64,000 nucleotides of DNA from Dehalococcoidales bacterium (GTDB lineage: Bacteria > Chloroflexota > Dehalococcoidia > Dehalococcoidales > UBA2162), in NCBI GenBank assembly GCA_016932435.1, contig JAFGCW010000025.1, positions 1 to 64,000 on the forward strand, written 5' to 3'. Positions 35,775 to 45,561 of the stretch are shown piece after piece. Position 1 is the stretch's first letter; every line of letters begins with the position of its first letter. The translations under genes and the position numbers were made by a program. The notes beneath the pieces are model-generated. The model made no database searches. It was not told the DNA's origin and saw only the letters and a program-made list of their open reading frames with translations.

Positions 35775-36755
35775 ATGGATAACAATGCCGTAGAAAAGAT
35801 CAAGGAACTTGGCGTAAAAGTACGGGAAAATGTAGAAAAAGTGGTTGTCGGTAAAAGCGACGTCGTGGAACTTACGATCGTCGCTCTCCTCTGTGAAGGT
35901 CATATTCTTCTTGAGGATGTTCCGGGTATCGGCAAAACAGTCCTCGCCAAGTCGCTTGCCAAATCACTGAACTGCGATTTTAAACGTATACAATGTACTC
36001 CCGACCTCCTGCCTTCCGATGTGACCGGAAGCTATATATTCAACCAGAAAACGTCGGAGTTCGATTTCCGTCCCGGCCCGATAATCGCCCAGCTTGTCCT
36101 GGTCGATGAGATAAACCGCGCAACACCCAGGACACAGTCATCACTTCTGGAAGCGATGCAGGAATACCAGATCACCGCGGAAGGCGAGACAAAACCGTTA
36201 CCCCGTCCGTTTATGGTCATCGCGACTCAAAATCCTATCGAACTCGAAGGCACGTTCCCGCTGCCTGAAGCACAGCTTGACAGATTTTTAATGAATGTAA
36301 AAATGGGTTATCCGAACGAGGACGACGACCGTGTTATTCTTGACCGGTTTCGTAAAAATGATCCTCTTGACGACCTGACTCCCGTTATCACCGCCGAAGA
36401 ACTGCTGGAAATGCAGACAGCCTGCCGTGACATCCACGTAAACACTGATGTCGAGGATTATATAATCCACCTGATTCATGCCACACGTGAACCGGATTCC
36501 GTCCTGCTTGGAGCAAGCCCGAGGGCAATGCTTGCCCTCTACAGGGCTTCACAGGCACTGGCAGCAATACGTGGAAGAGGTTTTGTTATTCCTGACGATA
36601 TTAAGTACCTTGCCCCTGCTACTCTGGGACACCGAATTATCTCCAGAATGGAAAGCCATCTTCGCGGGCAGACGGCTGGAGAAACTCTCCAGAAGATCAT
36701 TAACTCGGTATTCGTTCCTACAGAAGAAGAAGCTGCTAGCGGGGAATCTAGGTAA
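35775..36755 (+). CDS. MoxR-family AAA+ ATPase
   Basis: 326 aa. Walker A DVPGIGKT (about 44-51), Walker B LVLVDEINRA (about 105-114), sensor-1 region MVIATQNPIE, arginine finger region LPEAQLDRF, lid domain with LLGASPRA. The MoxR RAVA-like subgroup acts as a chaperone for assembly of envelope or metal-containing proteins. The stop overlaps the start of the DUF58 gene, so the operon is tightly coupled. Confidence 0.93.
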   Translation: MDNNAVEKIKELGVKVRENVEKVVVGKSDVVELTIVALLCEGHILLEDVPGIGKTVLAKSLAKSLNCDFKRIQCTPDLLPSDVTGSYIFNQKTSEFDFRPGPIIAQLVLVDEINRATPRTQSSLLEAMQEYQITAEGETKPLPRPFMVIATQNPIELEGTFPLPEAQLDRFLMNVKMGYPNEDDDRVILDRFRKNDPLDDLTPVITAEELLEMQTACRDIHVNTDVEDYIIHLIHATREPDSVLLGASPRAMLALYRASQALAAIRGRGFVIPDDIKYLAPATLGHRIISRMESHLRGQTAGETLQKIINSVFVPTEEEAASGESR

Positions 36756-38134
36756 TGTCCGATTTCAATTTAATGAATCAAGTCGTAATAGAAGATGAAA
36801 TCGCTTTAAAGGCAGATGAAGCATCTTCAGTACGACGGGTAAACAAAAAGACGTTCAGTCTGCTGGTCGGTAATAGCTGGCTCCTGTTCACAGCAGTGCT
36901 GTTATTACTGAGTTTAATTATAAACCAGATACCGCTTCTCCTCGTCTCTCTTATTTTCTTTCTTACCGGCAGTATTGCCAGGATATGGGACAAATATTGT
37001 TTGTCCCGGATCGAATTCCGACGTAAACTCAGTTCTGAAAGAGCATTCTTCGGGGATAACATATACCTTGATATTTCGGTAGCCAACAGGAAACCCTTAC
37101 CATTACCATGGTTTCAGATTGAGGAAGAAATACCGGTGGAACTTACCATCACCACAGAAAACTCACCTCGACCGGAGCAGGAAGAAAATACTAGCGTCAG
37201 AGAAAATCTGGCGACTTACGGCTGGTATAACAGGGATAATCGGACAAATATCAGCCATAATATCTCTCTCGGCTGGTACAACAAAGTAACCCGTCGCTAC
37301 CCAATACAGTGCGACCGTAGAGGATTGTTCGCATTCGGTCCTACACGAATTCAATCAGGCGATCTTTTCGGTATCTTCAGTCGCGAATCTCATATAATGA
37401 AGCAGCACTATCTTATCGTGTATCCTAAGATGGTGCCGCTTGAAACACTGGGGATACCTTCACGCCAGCTTTTCGGCGATATCAGGACACGCAGCCATAT
37501 TTTTGAAGATCCCATCCTGACAATGGGCATCAGGGATTATCAGTTCGGTGACAGCTTAAAACGCGTTCACTGGAAAGCGACTGCCCGAACCCGTAAACTC
37601 CAGACAAAGATATTTGAACTCACTACCACCACCGATATCGCATTGTTTCTAGACGTCCGTACTACAAATCTTTCCGTATTTGGAGTCATGCCTGAACTGC
37701 TGGAACTGGCCATAGTAACCGCAGCATCAATCACCAACCATACAATCTCTGCCGGTTACAGGACCGGTCTATATGTGAACCAGAAAAAACGCTTCCCGAA
37801 TGAGCCGATGAGAATACCTCCCGGACAGCATTCCGACCAGATGATGCATATCCTGGATGCTTTAGCCCAGGTCACCGCTTTCGAATCAATGACTATGACA
37901 CAACTTATCCAGAACGAAAGCCGAAACCTGTCCTGGGGAAGTACAATCATGGTTGTATCCGCCTATGTAACAGATGAGTTGTTATCAACACTATACAATA
38001 TGAAGCGCAGTGGGCGTAAGATCGTACTGGTTACAATTGGTGATCAAACACCTGTCTCATCGACGGATGAACTCACTGTGTTTCATGTCAGCGAAAGTAT
38101 ATCATGGCGGGATATAGATTCTATATCGTTGTAA
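36755..38134 (+). CDS. DUF58 domain protein
   Basis: 459 aa. Two membrane-spanning stretches near residues 42-75 (LLFTAVLLLLSLIINQ, LLLVSLIFFLTGSI), a beta-rich region, then the DUF58 signature GIRDYQFGDSLKRVHWKA (about residues 258-275), a VWA-like fold. Almost always adjacent to MoxR. Overlaps the MoxR stop by one base. Probable membrane-anchored partner of the ATPase. Confidence 0.9.
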   Translation: MSDFNLMNQVVIEDEIALKADEASSVRRVNKKTFSLLVGNSWLLFTAVLLLLSLIINQIPLLLVSLIFFLTGSIARIWDKYCLSRIEFRRKLSSERAFFGDNIYLDISVANRKPLPLPWFQIEEEIPVELTITTENSPRPEQEENTSVRENLATYGWYNRDNRTNISHNISLGWYNKVTRRYPIQCDRRGLFAFGPTRIQSGDLFGIFSRESHIMKQHYLIVYPKMVPLETLGIPSRQLFGDIRTRSHIFEDPILTMGIRDYQFGDSLKRVHWKATARTRKLQTKIFELTTTTDIALFLDVRTTNLSVFGVMPELLELAIVTAASITNHTISAGYRTGLYVNQKKRFPNEPMRIPPGQHSDQMMHILDALAQVTAFESMTMTQLIQNESRNLSWGSTIMVVSAYVTDELLSTLYNMKRSGRKIVLVTIGDQTPVSSTDELTVFHVSESISWRDIDSISL

Positions 38135-38144
38135 GGAAATTGAT

Positions 38145-39680
38145 TTGGAAGCAGCCGTAAGTAAAAAAACCAGGTTTGACGTTGTGGGAACTATCGTCGC
38201 TCCTCTTGCCGTCATGCTGATGGAGGTATTCTGGGTTTACCCGTGGTTAATCTGGTCGCGGGAACTTGAAGTGTTTCCATGGGATCATGTTCCCCTGAAT
38301 ATTCTCTCACTACTTGTTCTGATAATTTCTTCTTATGCTATTACCAGGTTCATTCCTTCCACAAACAGGTTATTGAAATGGACCAAATTAGCCCTGGTTC
38401 TTTTTATAATTGGATTTATTATTCACCTTGAATACACCCCGGGTATGATTCCCTTCAGCGGTGAATGGCTGAAGCATATGTCACAACTGGTATTTGACAG
38501 TTTCACAACTCTCCATCCGGTCATTCCCGCAATAACCGCATCGGTATACCTGTGCTGGCGTGGAATGAGTATTGCCAGTTCTTCTACGTTTTCGAACGAT
38601 ATTTCCCGCTCCTTTTTATTCGGACTAATTGGAATAATTCTGCTGATTATTATCTGGGCAGCCGGACTTGGTGCTGAATCCAGCCTGATTTCTCTTGCCG
38701 GACTCTATATAGGCGGCTTTTTCTTCTTCGGACTTTTAGCCCTTGCGCTAGGCAATTTCCTGAACGTGCGCCAGAAGCTTCTCCGTGAGCAATCGGCACC
38801 CCTCTCCAGCAGGCGGTGGCTGACGATACTGTTCTCTGTTATAGGAGGAATGTTACTGGTTGGCCTGGGTATTGCCAGCCTGTTTTCCCCGGAATTCATT
38901 GAACAGGCCACGAGTACTTTCGGAGATATCGTCTACCGCCTGAATTACGCGCTGGAATACCTGGTCGTCCCGATAGGGTATGTATTCGAAGTAGTCTGGT
39001 ATATATTGACGTTTATCTTTAACCTTCTGCGTTCAAAAGAGACATTTGAAGATTTCCATTTCCCGGGGCTTGATGAGATAGAAGGATTCGAAGAAGCGGC
39101 GCCTGCGGCGACCAGTGATTTCGACTACATGATTATTGCAAAGTGGGTAGTTTTCGCGTTGCTGGTAGCTCTTGTATTTTACCTTTTTTATAGAGCCGCC
39201 AAAAAATTTCAGTCGAAGTACTCCGATTCGGGAGTTGAAGAATACAGTGAATCATTATGGAGCTGGTTCGGATTCACCGCCGATATCCGAATGTTTTTCA
39301 GCAGACTTTTTGAAAGCTGGTTCGGCAGCAGGATAAGGCGATTGAGAAGCAGGGTAACAACTTTCGGACGTGCTGAAACCGAATATCCGGACGATATGGA
39401 TATTCGGGAGATATACCGGCATATACTCGAAGAAACGGGGAGCGCGGGATTTAAGCATCACTCGTATGAAACACCCTATGAATACGCGGGACGACTGGAT
39501 GCTACCGTACCCGGTATCGACGAACAGGTGGATGATATTACCGAACTGTATGTCAATGTGCGATATGGAGAATCCAGGCTGAAAGAATGGGAAACGGAAC
39601 ACGCTAACGTTCTTTTCCGCCTGTTACGCAGAGTACTCCGTAAACCCGAAAGGAAGCCCGGGGACCCATTCATCTCCTGA
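38145..39680 (+). CDS. Membrane protein with C-terminal DUF4129 domain
   Basis: 511 aa from TTG 38145 (AAGGAAATTGA upstream). About eight hydrophobic segments between residues 12 and 365 (for instance LFIIGFIIHL, LFGLIGIILLIIIWAAGLGA, LFSVIGGMLLVGLGIAS). The cytoplasmic or extracytoplasmic C-terminus carries TPYEYAGRL and ITELYVNVRYGE, the DUF4129 pattern found in transglutaminase-like and MoxR-operon proteins. Third gene of the MoxR operon, 10 bases after DUF58. No transglutaminase core is visible. Confidence 0.8.
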   Translation: MEAAVSKKTRFDVVGTIVAPLAVMLMEVFWVYPWLIWSRELEVFPWDHVPLNILSLLVLIISSYAITRFIPSTNRLLKWTKLALVLFIIGFIIHLEYTPGMIPFSGEWLKHMSQLVFDSFTTLHPVIPAITASVYLCWRGMSIASSSTFSNDISRSFLFGLIGIILLIIIWAAGLGAESSLISLAGLYIGGFFFFGLLALALGNFLNVRQKLLREQSAPLSSRRWLTILFSVIGGMLLVGLGIASLFSPEFIEQATSTFGDIVYRLNYALEYLVVPIGYVFEVVWYILTFIFNLLRSKETFEDFHFPGLDEIEGFEEAAPAATSDFDYMIIAKWVVFALLVALVFYLFYRAAKKFQSKYSDSGVEEYSESLWSWFGFTADIRMFFSRLFESWFGSRIRRLRSRVTTFGRAETEYPDDMDIREIYRHILEETGSAGFKHHSYETPYEYAGRLDATVPGIDEQVDDITELYVNVRYGESRLKEWETEHANVLFRLLRRVLRKPERKPGDPFIS

Positions 39681-39718
39681 GTACCGGGATACCGCGCTTT
39701 TCTTTACCGGTTTTATTG

Positions 39719-39729
39719 TATGGTATACT
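39719..39729 (+). promoter_or_regulatory. Extended -10 upstream of CotH gene
   Basis: TATGGTATACT includes TGG-TATACT (39721-39729), 54 bases before the GTG start of the CotH gene, with CTTTAC as a possible -35 about 16 bp upstream. Confidence 0.45.
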
Positions 39730-39783
39730 GTGAAAATCATACTTCCCGTCTCCCGGTTTTTAAAAAACGAGAGGGAATAAGGA

Positions 39784-41595
39784 GTGAAAGAGAGTCGTTT
39801 CCGCACAGGGTCCGGGAAATTTATATTCGGACTCATAAGTATGGTTATGCTTACTTCATTCCAGGTCGGATGCTCCGGCGCCTGGCCGAGTGACGTATCG
39901 GCCGAAGATAATAATCCCTTCTACCGGGATAAAGTCGCCACTCTGAAAATCGAAATGGCTCCGGAAGACTGGGATTATTGTCTGGAACACGCCTTCGAAG
40001 AGCAATATGTCAGGGCTGATTTCTGGTTTGATGATGAACTCATTCCTGATGTAGGTGTAAGACCAAAAGGCAATTCTTCGCTGGGACAGGCAGTGGGTTT
40101 TGATAGTCCCCGCATCCCGATGGCTATCGACTTCAACCTTTTTAACAGGGCTCGTACATTCTACGGAGTCAAGAAAGTCTTTCTCAATAACGGGTGGAGT
40201 GATCCTACGCTTATACGAGAAGTACTCGCCTATGAACTTTTCGATAAGATGGACATACCGACGCCACGTGCCAGTTTCGTTGATGTATGGGTAAATGAAA
40301 CTCACCTCGGTGTCTATACTATGGCTGAAGTAGTCGATGCCTCTTTCGTTGCCCGTCACTTCGAGAACCCTAACGGAAATCTCTATAAACCGGAACTTGT
40401 AGCAGCACGACTCGACTGGACGGAAGCAGACGCTTACAGAAATATCAATACAGGTATATTCGCCGTCGATATCGAACGGCACGATCCCGTTCTGTATACG
40501 AATATCGGCGGTGGTCCACTTATAGACCTGCTCCGGGCAATGGGACAGGAAGAGTCTATAGCTGCCTATGAAGCAATCGAGAAACCCGAAGGTAATTTCG
40601 CCCGTGGCCTACCACCCACACGCGCACCTGAAACACTGCTTGAGGCGGTCGCGTTGAAGACGAATGAGAACATGGCTGATTACTCCGCCCTTTTCCGGTT
40701 CCTGGAAGTCCTGAATAACGAACCTGATAAAACATTCGTGGAAAAAATTGAAAAGGTGCTGGATGTCGACCAGACATTGAGGTATATAGCAGTTTCGGCT
40801 GTCATCCTTCATCTCGACAACTATATAGGTGTCGGTCACAATAATTACCTCTACGAAGCAGACGGTGTATTTACCATCATTCCATGGGACTTGAATATGG
40901 CTTTCGGTACTTTCAACTGTGGAATAGATAAAGAAGGGCTGATCAATTACTATATCGATGAACCGACAAGTTCGCGGATGGACAGGTTCCCGCTTGTCAA
41001 CCGTCTCCTCACTCAACCGCAATACCTGAAAAAATACCGGGAATATGTCCAGGAGTTTAACGATAAATATTTCACGCCGGAAATCATGCTTGACAGGATA
41101 GATGAAGCCTCCGAACTGATACGCCCCTATGCGGAAGCCGATACCGAGAAATTCTACACTACCGAGGACTGTATCCGCTGTCTGGTGGAAGATTTCAGAC
41201 CCCCTGATCCGTTCCAGGGCTGGCAGGCTGGCGGAGCTGTACCCCAGATGCCCTGGCCGAATCCTCTTAAAATCCGCTGCTTGAAAAAAAGGTTCGATAT
41301 CAATACTCTCTGGGACTTTTATACCATGGAGCTGGATGATGAAGACCTTGAATACATCAAGTCATGCCTGGATGAAGATGAATTCATACAATTTAAACGG
41401 GCGATGTTCGGTCCGCTGGGTTCTCCCCAGAGACCACGTATGACAGGCTTTGGACCTAACGCACTTGGTTTGAAACCTTTCGTCGTCGAAAGATACAAAT
41501 CGGTGAGAGACCAGCTTGTCGGCACCCGTCCCAGTCATGGCCCGAAAGGAACCGGTAACGGTGTTACTAAAGGAATGTGTGCCGGAGGATTTTAA
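39784..41595 (+). CDS. CotH-family atypical kinase, lipoprotein
   Basis: 603 aa, GTG start after GAGGG. N-terminal signal with lipobox-like FQVGCSG (about residues 26-32). CotH pattern: GVRPKGNSS, FLNNGWSDPTLIRE, FVDVWVNETHLGVYTMAEVVD (about 160-181 region), and DNYIGVGHNNYLYE followed by IIPWDLNMAFG, the metal/ATP-binding acidic motif. CotH proteins are secreted protein kinases first described in spore coats, but non-spore-formers carry them with VTC and DUF4956 genes, exactly as here. Confidence 0.9.
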   Translation: MKESRFRTGSGKFIFGLISMVMLTSFQVGCSGAWPSDVSAEDNNPFYRDKVATLKIEMAPEDWDYCLEHAFEEQYVRADFWFDDELIPDVGVRPKGNSSLGQAVGFDSPRIPMAIDFNLFNRARTFYGVKKVFLNNGWSDPTLIREVLAYELFDKMDIPTPRASFVDVWVNETHLGVYTMAEVVDASFVARHFENPNGNLYKPELVAARLDWTEADAYRNINTGIFAVDIERHDPVLYTNIGGGPLIDLLRAMGQEESIAAYEAIEKPEGNFARGLPPTRAPETLLEAVALKTNENMADYSALFRFLEVLNNEPDKTFVEKIEKVLDVDQTLRYIAVSAVILHLDNYIGVGHNNYLYEADGVFTIIPWDLNMAFGTFNCGIDKEGLINYYIDEPTSSRMDRFPLVNRLLTQPQYLKKYREYVQEFNDKYFTPEIMLDRIDEASELIRPYAEADTEKFYTTEDCIRCLVEDFRPPDPFQGWQAGGAVPQMPWPNPLKIRCLKKRFDINTLWDFYTMELDDEDLEYIKSCLDEDEFIQFKRAMFGPLGSPQRPRMTGFGPNALGLKPFVVERYKSVRDQLVGTRPSHGPKGTGNGVTKGMCAGGF

Positions 41596-42386
41596 TGCTG
41601 CAGATATTGCGTAAAAAGCAGAATAAAGAAGGCAAAACTCGACCGGTAAACTCACCCGTTGAACGATTCGAGAGGAAATTCTTCATCCTCCCAAAAAACA
41701 TCGGATTCGCCTATTCTCTTTTAAAGCAGTTCTGCCGCCCGGACAAAGATTACCCGGAAAGCACCGTGCACAGTCTGTATTTCGATACCATCAATCTCGA
41801 CCAGTACAACCGGTCGGCTTCAGGCGACTATAATAAAGATAAAGTAAGGATCCGCTGGTATGACGAGGAAAGTATTGAAGACGATACCATACCGGTATTC
41901 ATTGAACTCAAGACCAGGCACGGATTCGCCAGTTCCAAGCAGCGTGAAAGGACGGTTGTTCCGGTAGAAGATATCCAGCTACCACGCCTTGTTAAAGGTA
42001 TCATATCGAAAACAGTTCTTAATAATACGATAGCCGGATTCGGCTACTTCCCGGAGTCACCAATGCGTCCCGTAATCAAGATATCCTATAACCGTTACCG
42101 GTTTACGGAAATGCTTACCGGTACACGCGTCTCGCTGGATTACAATATACGCTCAACAATGATAGCCTTAGAATTAGGCCGACGGGAACATGACTTACGA
42201 CTTGAGGGAGGCGTGGTTGAGGTAAAAGGGCCATCGATTGAACTCCCTGCTACTCTCAGGAGAATGAAAATACTGGATACCGACTGGAGTCGGTTTTCCA
42301 AGTACAGCAATAGTATAGACGCACACGTGATGGATCCCGGCACTGTAGCCAGGTTCGCACCATCGGGTAAAATAATCGAGTCCTGA
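41595..42386 (+). CDS. VTC-domain (polyphosphate polymerase-like) protein
   Basis: 263 aa from ATG 41595, which overlaps the CotH stop (TAATG) and has GGAGG 7 bases upstream. Tunnel-fold residues typical of VTC: ERFERKF, YFDTINLDQY, KVRIRWYD, FIELKTR, and C-terminal VEVKGPS. Bacterial members pair with DUF4956 membrane proteins; polyphosphate or other phosphotransfer chemistry is plausible. Confidence 0.9.
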   Translation: MLQILRKKQNKEGKTRPVNSPVERFERKFFILPKNIGFAYSLLKQFCRPDKDYPESTVHSLYFDTINLDQYNRSASGDYNKDKVRIRWYDEESIEDDTIPVFIELKTRHGFASSKQRERTVVPVEDIQLPRLVKGIISKTVLNNTIAGFGYFPESPMRPVIKISYNRYRFTEMLTGTRVSLDYNIRSTMIALELGRREHDLRLEGGVVEVKGPSIELPATLRRMKILDTDWSRFSKYSNSIDAHVMDPGTVARFAPSGKIIES

Positions 42387-42404
42387 ACAGGAGGTATATG
42401 AATA

Positions 42405-43076
42405 GTGTTCGATGAATTTGGTGCCTTTTTTGAAAGTCTGCATTCCCCTATCACCATACCGGAGGCGGTAACAGCCATAGGTTTTTCGCTTCTTGCTTCC
42501 ATTGTCGCCTACCTGATGTACCAGTTATTCTACGGTTCGCGGTATATCGGTGCCGGTGTACACCGCACGTTCCTTATCGGGGGTCCGGCGATCACAACGC
42601 TGTTTCTCGGTATCCAGGTCTCCATACCTTTATCACTCGGCCTGCTTGGAGCGCTGTCGTTCGTTCGTTTCCGTACACCGATAAAAGACCCGGCGGAAAT
42701 CGGTTTTCTCCTGCTCCTTATCGCGTCGTCGATCGGAGCTGCTACAAGTAACTACTTAGTGACAATCATTCTTTTTGGGTTGGTGTTCATTGTATTGGGA
42801 GTTCAATGGCTGGTGCGTAACAAATTCAACCTCTTCGGCAGGGGTAATCTCATAATTTCAATCGACCAGGCATCATTCCCCGAACTGGAATCCAAGCTGA
42901 CATCATTCCTGAAAACAAGACTCGGTGGTCTACGACTGGATACTATGTCGGTACTCGAAAACCGCGTCAGCCTGAACTACCAGTACCGCCGTAAATCCGA
43001 TTTCAACTGGATGGCCTTTACCAGTGAACTGAATGAAATGACCGGTGAATCGAAAGTAGAGATATTTATAGGGTAA
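42405..43076 (+). CDS. DUF4956 membrane protein
   Basis: 223 aa, GTG start after AGGAGG. Four predicted membrane segments between residues 20 and 140, with the family signature GALSFVRFRTPIKDPAE (about 83-99). The C-terminal domain (about 150-223) is soluble, ferredoxin-like in length. Last gene of CotH-VTC-DUF4956, a widespread cassette. Confidence 0.88.
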   Translation: MFDEFGAFFESLHSPITIPEAVTAIGFSLLASIVAYLMYQLFYGSRYIGAGVHRTFLIGGPAITTLFLGIQVSIPLSLGLLGALSFVRFRTPIKDPAEIGFLLLLIASSIGAATSNYLVTIILFGLVFIVLGVQWLVRNKFNLFGRGNLIISIDQASFPELESKLTSFLKTRLGGLRLDTMSVLENRVSLNYQYRRKSDFNWMAFTSELNEMTGESKVEIFIG

Positions 43077-43082
43077 TCAAGC

Positions 43083-43184
43083 TGTCATTCTGAGGAGTTC
43101 CCGATAATATCGGACCGATGAAGAATCCCCTTTGTGTATCGGCGAGATTCTTCAATCATCCGCCTGAGGCGGACTCAGAATGAC
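43083..43184. repeat. Interspersed repeat, best-preserved copy
   Basis: 102 bases framed by perfect inverted ends GTCATTCTGAG and CTCAGAATGAC, with internal CCGATA/TATCGG stem and GCCTGAGGCGGA. Same family as 20622 and 24019. Confidence 0.75.
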
Positions 43185-43212
43185 GAATATCCATCCTGAT
43201 TTATCGCCCCCA

Positions 43213-43242
43213 TTGATACTCACCCTAATTTCACGGTATAAT
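43213..43242 (+). promoter_or_regulatory. Sigma-70-like promoter of second MoxR operon
   Basis: TTGATA (43213-43218), 18-bp spacer, TATAAT (43237-43242), about 95 bases upstream of the MoxR-like start. The best housekeeping-type promoter in the window. Confidence 0.65.
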
Positions 43243-43336
43243 TCTACTGTGCATTAATCTTATTTTCCATAATAAACTCACGCCGGGAGTTTCTGTGCGA
43301 AAAACCCGGCTAAGCGAAACCAGGAGGTATTGACCA

Positions 43337-44194
43337 TTGACCAGTAATAATTTTGACCAGTTCAGGGGTTCGGATAATTACGTTACGTCGGAACCTCTGC
43401 GTAACGCGGTGAACGTCTCGATCGCCCTCGGCAGACCGCTACTTATCAGGGGCGAGCCCGGCACCGGTAAAACACTCCTTGCCCACAGTATCGCTGAAGA
43501 CCTTGACAAAGAACTAATTATCTGGAATATCAAGTCCACCACCAAGGCGCAGGAAGGTCTTTACATCTACGATACCGTTCAGCGACTGAACGACAGCCGT
43601 TTTGGCGATAAAGACATCTCTGATATTACCCAGTACATCAAGAAGGGTAAACTGGGCCAGGCATTCTCCTCTCCCGAACAGGTTGTCCTTCTTATCGATG
43701 AAGTAGATAAAGCCGATATCGAGTTTCCCAACGACCTGCTTAACGAACTCGACGAAATGAGTTTTTACATCCCGGAGACGAATGAAAATGTCGCGGCTAT
43801 TCACAGGCCTATCACCATTATTACCAGCAACGCCGAAAAAGAACTCCCGGACGCCTTCCTGAGACGGTGCATCTTCCACTTCATCGAGTTCCCTACATAC
43901 GAATTGATGGAGGAGATCGTTAGAGTTCACTTCCCGGACATCCAGGACAACCTGATGAAAGAAGCGATGAAGGTATTTTACGCATTACGTGAGGTAGAAG
44001 AATTCAGGAAGAAACCGTCGACAAGCGAATTGATCGATTGGATTCGCGCCTTGATAATCGGACAGGTATCCAATAAAGATATATCAAAGGAAATTCCCTT
44101 TGCCGGTACGCTGTTGAAAAAGGAAACAGACTACGAACACTTCACTTCGAGTTACCTTACCCGTGTAGCCAGTAACAGCATTCTCAGGCGGTAA
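43337..44194 (+). CDS. MoxR/CoxD-type AAA+ ATPase
   Basis: 285 aa from TTG 43337 with AGGAGG 9 bases upstream. Walker A GEPGTGKT (about 40-47), Walker B VVLLIDEVDKAD (about 117-128), ITSNAEKELPDAFLRR sensor/arginine-finger region. Distinct from the 35775 MoxR. It is followed after 8 bases by a VWA protein of CoxE type, the usual partner. Confidence 0.9.
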   Translation: MTSNNFDQFRGSDNYVTSEPLRNAVNVSIALGRPLLIRGEPGTGKTLLAHSIAEDLDKELIIWNIKSTTKAQEGLYIYDTVQRLNDSRFGDKDISDITQYIKKGKLGQAFSSPEQVVLLIDEVDKADIEFPNDLLNELDEMSFYIPETNENVAAIHRPITIITSNAEKELPDAFLRRCIFHFIEFPTYELMEEIVRVHFPDIQDNLMKEAMKVFYALREVEEFRKKPSTSELIDWIRALIIGQVSNKDISKEIPFAGTLLKKETDYEHFTSSYLTRVASNSILRR

Positions 44195-44202
44195 ACCGAA
44201 CT

Positions 44203-45381
44203 ATGTTCACGCACTTTTTTTATACTCTCCGCAAGAAAAAGGTTCCGGTCACTATTACCGAATGGATGACCCTCATGGAAGCACTTGATAACGGTTATAT
44301 CGGAAACCTTACGGATTTCTATTACCTCGCACGGGCAATACTTATCAAGAGCGAGTCCTATTTCGACCACTATGACATTGCCTTTCAGGAATGCTTCCAG
44401 GGTCTTGAAGGCTCTGCTGAAATCGAGGACAAGATACTCGAGTGGTTGAACAATCCTCTTAACGATGTATTGAACGACCTGAAGCTGAAGGAAGGCTCCG
44501 ACCTGTACGACGGTCTCGGTCTGAGCGAGTTGATCGAAGAGATGAAAAAGAGGATGGAAGAGCAGGATGAACAGCACGACGGTGGTGATAAATGGATAGG
44601 TCGTGGAGGAAAATCTCCGTTCGGTCATTCCGGCGTCAATCCGATGGGTATCAGGATAGGCGGCGAATCGAAAGGCAGAGGCGCCATCCAGATAGCGTCC
44701 GAACGGCGATTCAAGAATTACCGCAGCGATCTCACCCTTGATATACGCCAGATAAAACTCGCTCTCAAAGGCCTCCGGCAACTCTCTCGTACCGGTCCTG
44801 AAGACGAACTCGACCTGGATGAGACCATCCAGGCGACCGCCAACAATCTCGGCGATATCGAGTTAATATGGCGCCGCAGCCGGAAAAACGCTATAAAAGT
44901 CCTCCTTCTCATGGACGTGGGAGGTTCGATGGACCCGTTCGCCCAGACCTGCAGCCTGCTGTTTTCTGCCGCTCATTCAAGCAGTCACTTCAGAGATTTC
45001 CAGTACTACTACTTCCATAACTGCATCTACGATAACCTGTATAACAATATCGAGAGGTTCGATGGTATCAGTACCGCCCACCTGCTTGAAGTTATGGATT
45101 CCGATACCAAGCTGATTATCGTCGGTGATGCCCGGATGGGGACCTGGGAATTAACTGAAAAATACGGAGCGATAGACTACTACGAGCGTAATGAGCAACC
45201 GGGTATCTACTGGCTGAAACGCTTTTCGCATCACTTCAGCCACCGCGTATGGCTTAACCCGGATGACGAAAGAGTCTGGATTCACCCCACTGTCAGGGCT
45301 ATCGGTCAGCTCTTCCCCATGTACCCTCTCACCATCGACGGTCTCGGGCAAGCCGTGAAAAAGTTGATAGTCAAGCGATAA
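44203..45381 (+). CDS. CoxE-like VWA-domain protein
   Basis: 392 aa. C-terminal VWA-like domain (about 225-390) begins VLLLMDVGGSMDP: a MIDAS with D-x-G-G-S instead of D-x-S-x-S, as in CoxE relatives. N-terminal half is alpha-helical and acidic (MKKRMEEQDEQHDGGDKW). The ATPase/VWA pair works in metal insertion or complex remodelling; the client is unknown, as no dehydrogenase adjoins. Confidence 0.88.
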   Translation: MFTHFFYTLRKKKVPVTITEWMTLMEALDNGYIGNLTDFYYLARAILIKSESYFDHYDIAFQECFQGLEGSAEIEDKILEWLNNPLNDVLNDLKLKEGSDLYDGLGLSELIEEMKKRMEEQDEQHDGGDKWIGRGGKSPFGHSGVNPMGIRIGGESKGRGAIQIASERRFKNYRSDLTLDIRQIKLALKGLRQLSRTGPEDELDLDETIQATANNLGDIELIWRRSRKNAIKVLLLMDVGGSMDPFAQTCSLLFSAAHSSSHFRDFQYYYFHNCIYDNLYNNIERFDGISTAHLLEVMDSDTKLIIVGDARMGTWELTEKYGAIDYYERNEQPGIYWLKRFSHHFSHRVWLNPDDERVWIHPTVRAIGQLFPMYPLTIDGLGQAVKKLIVKR

Positions 45382-45561
45382 AAAGATAAATCCTAATATC
45401 GAAATACTAAATCCTGAAGTAATCCAAATACCAAAATATGAATATTTTATAATTTGGATTTTGATATTATTTAGAGCTTAGAAATCAACATTTATAATTA
45501 ATTGCTTCAAGACCCGATTATCTCTTATACTCTATTCCGAATTAACCAAAACTCTGATGGG
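45382..45561. repeat. AT-rich inverted-repeat element
   Basis: Between about 45390 and 45480 the sequence AAATCCTAATATC...AAATCCTGAA is partly mirrored by AATTTGGATTTTGATATTATTTAG. It resembles the element at 19187-19260. Non-coding. Confidence 0.45.
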
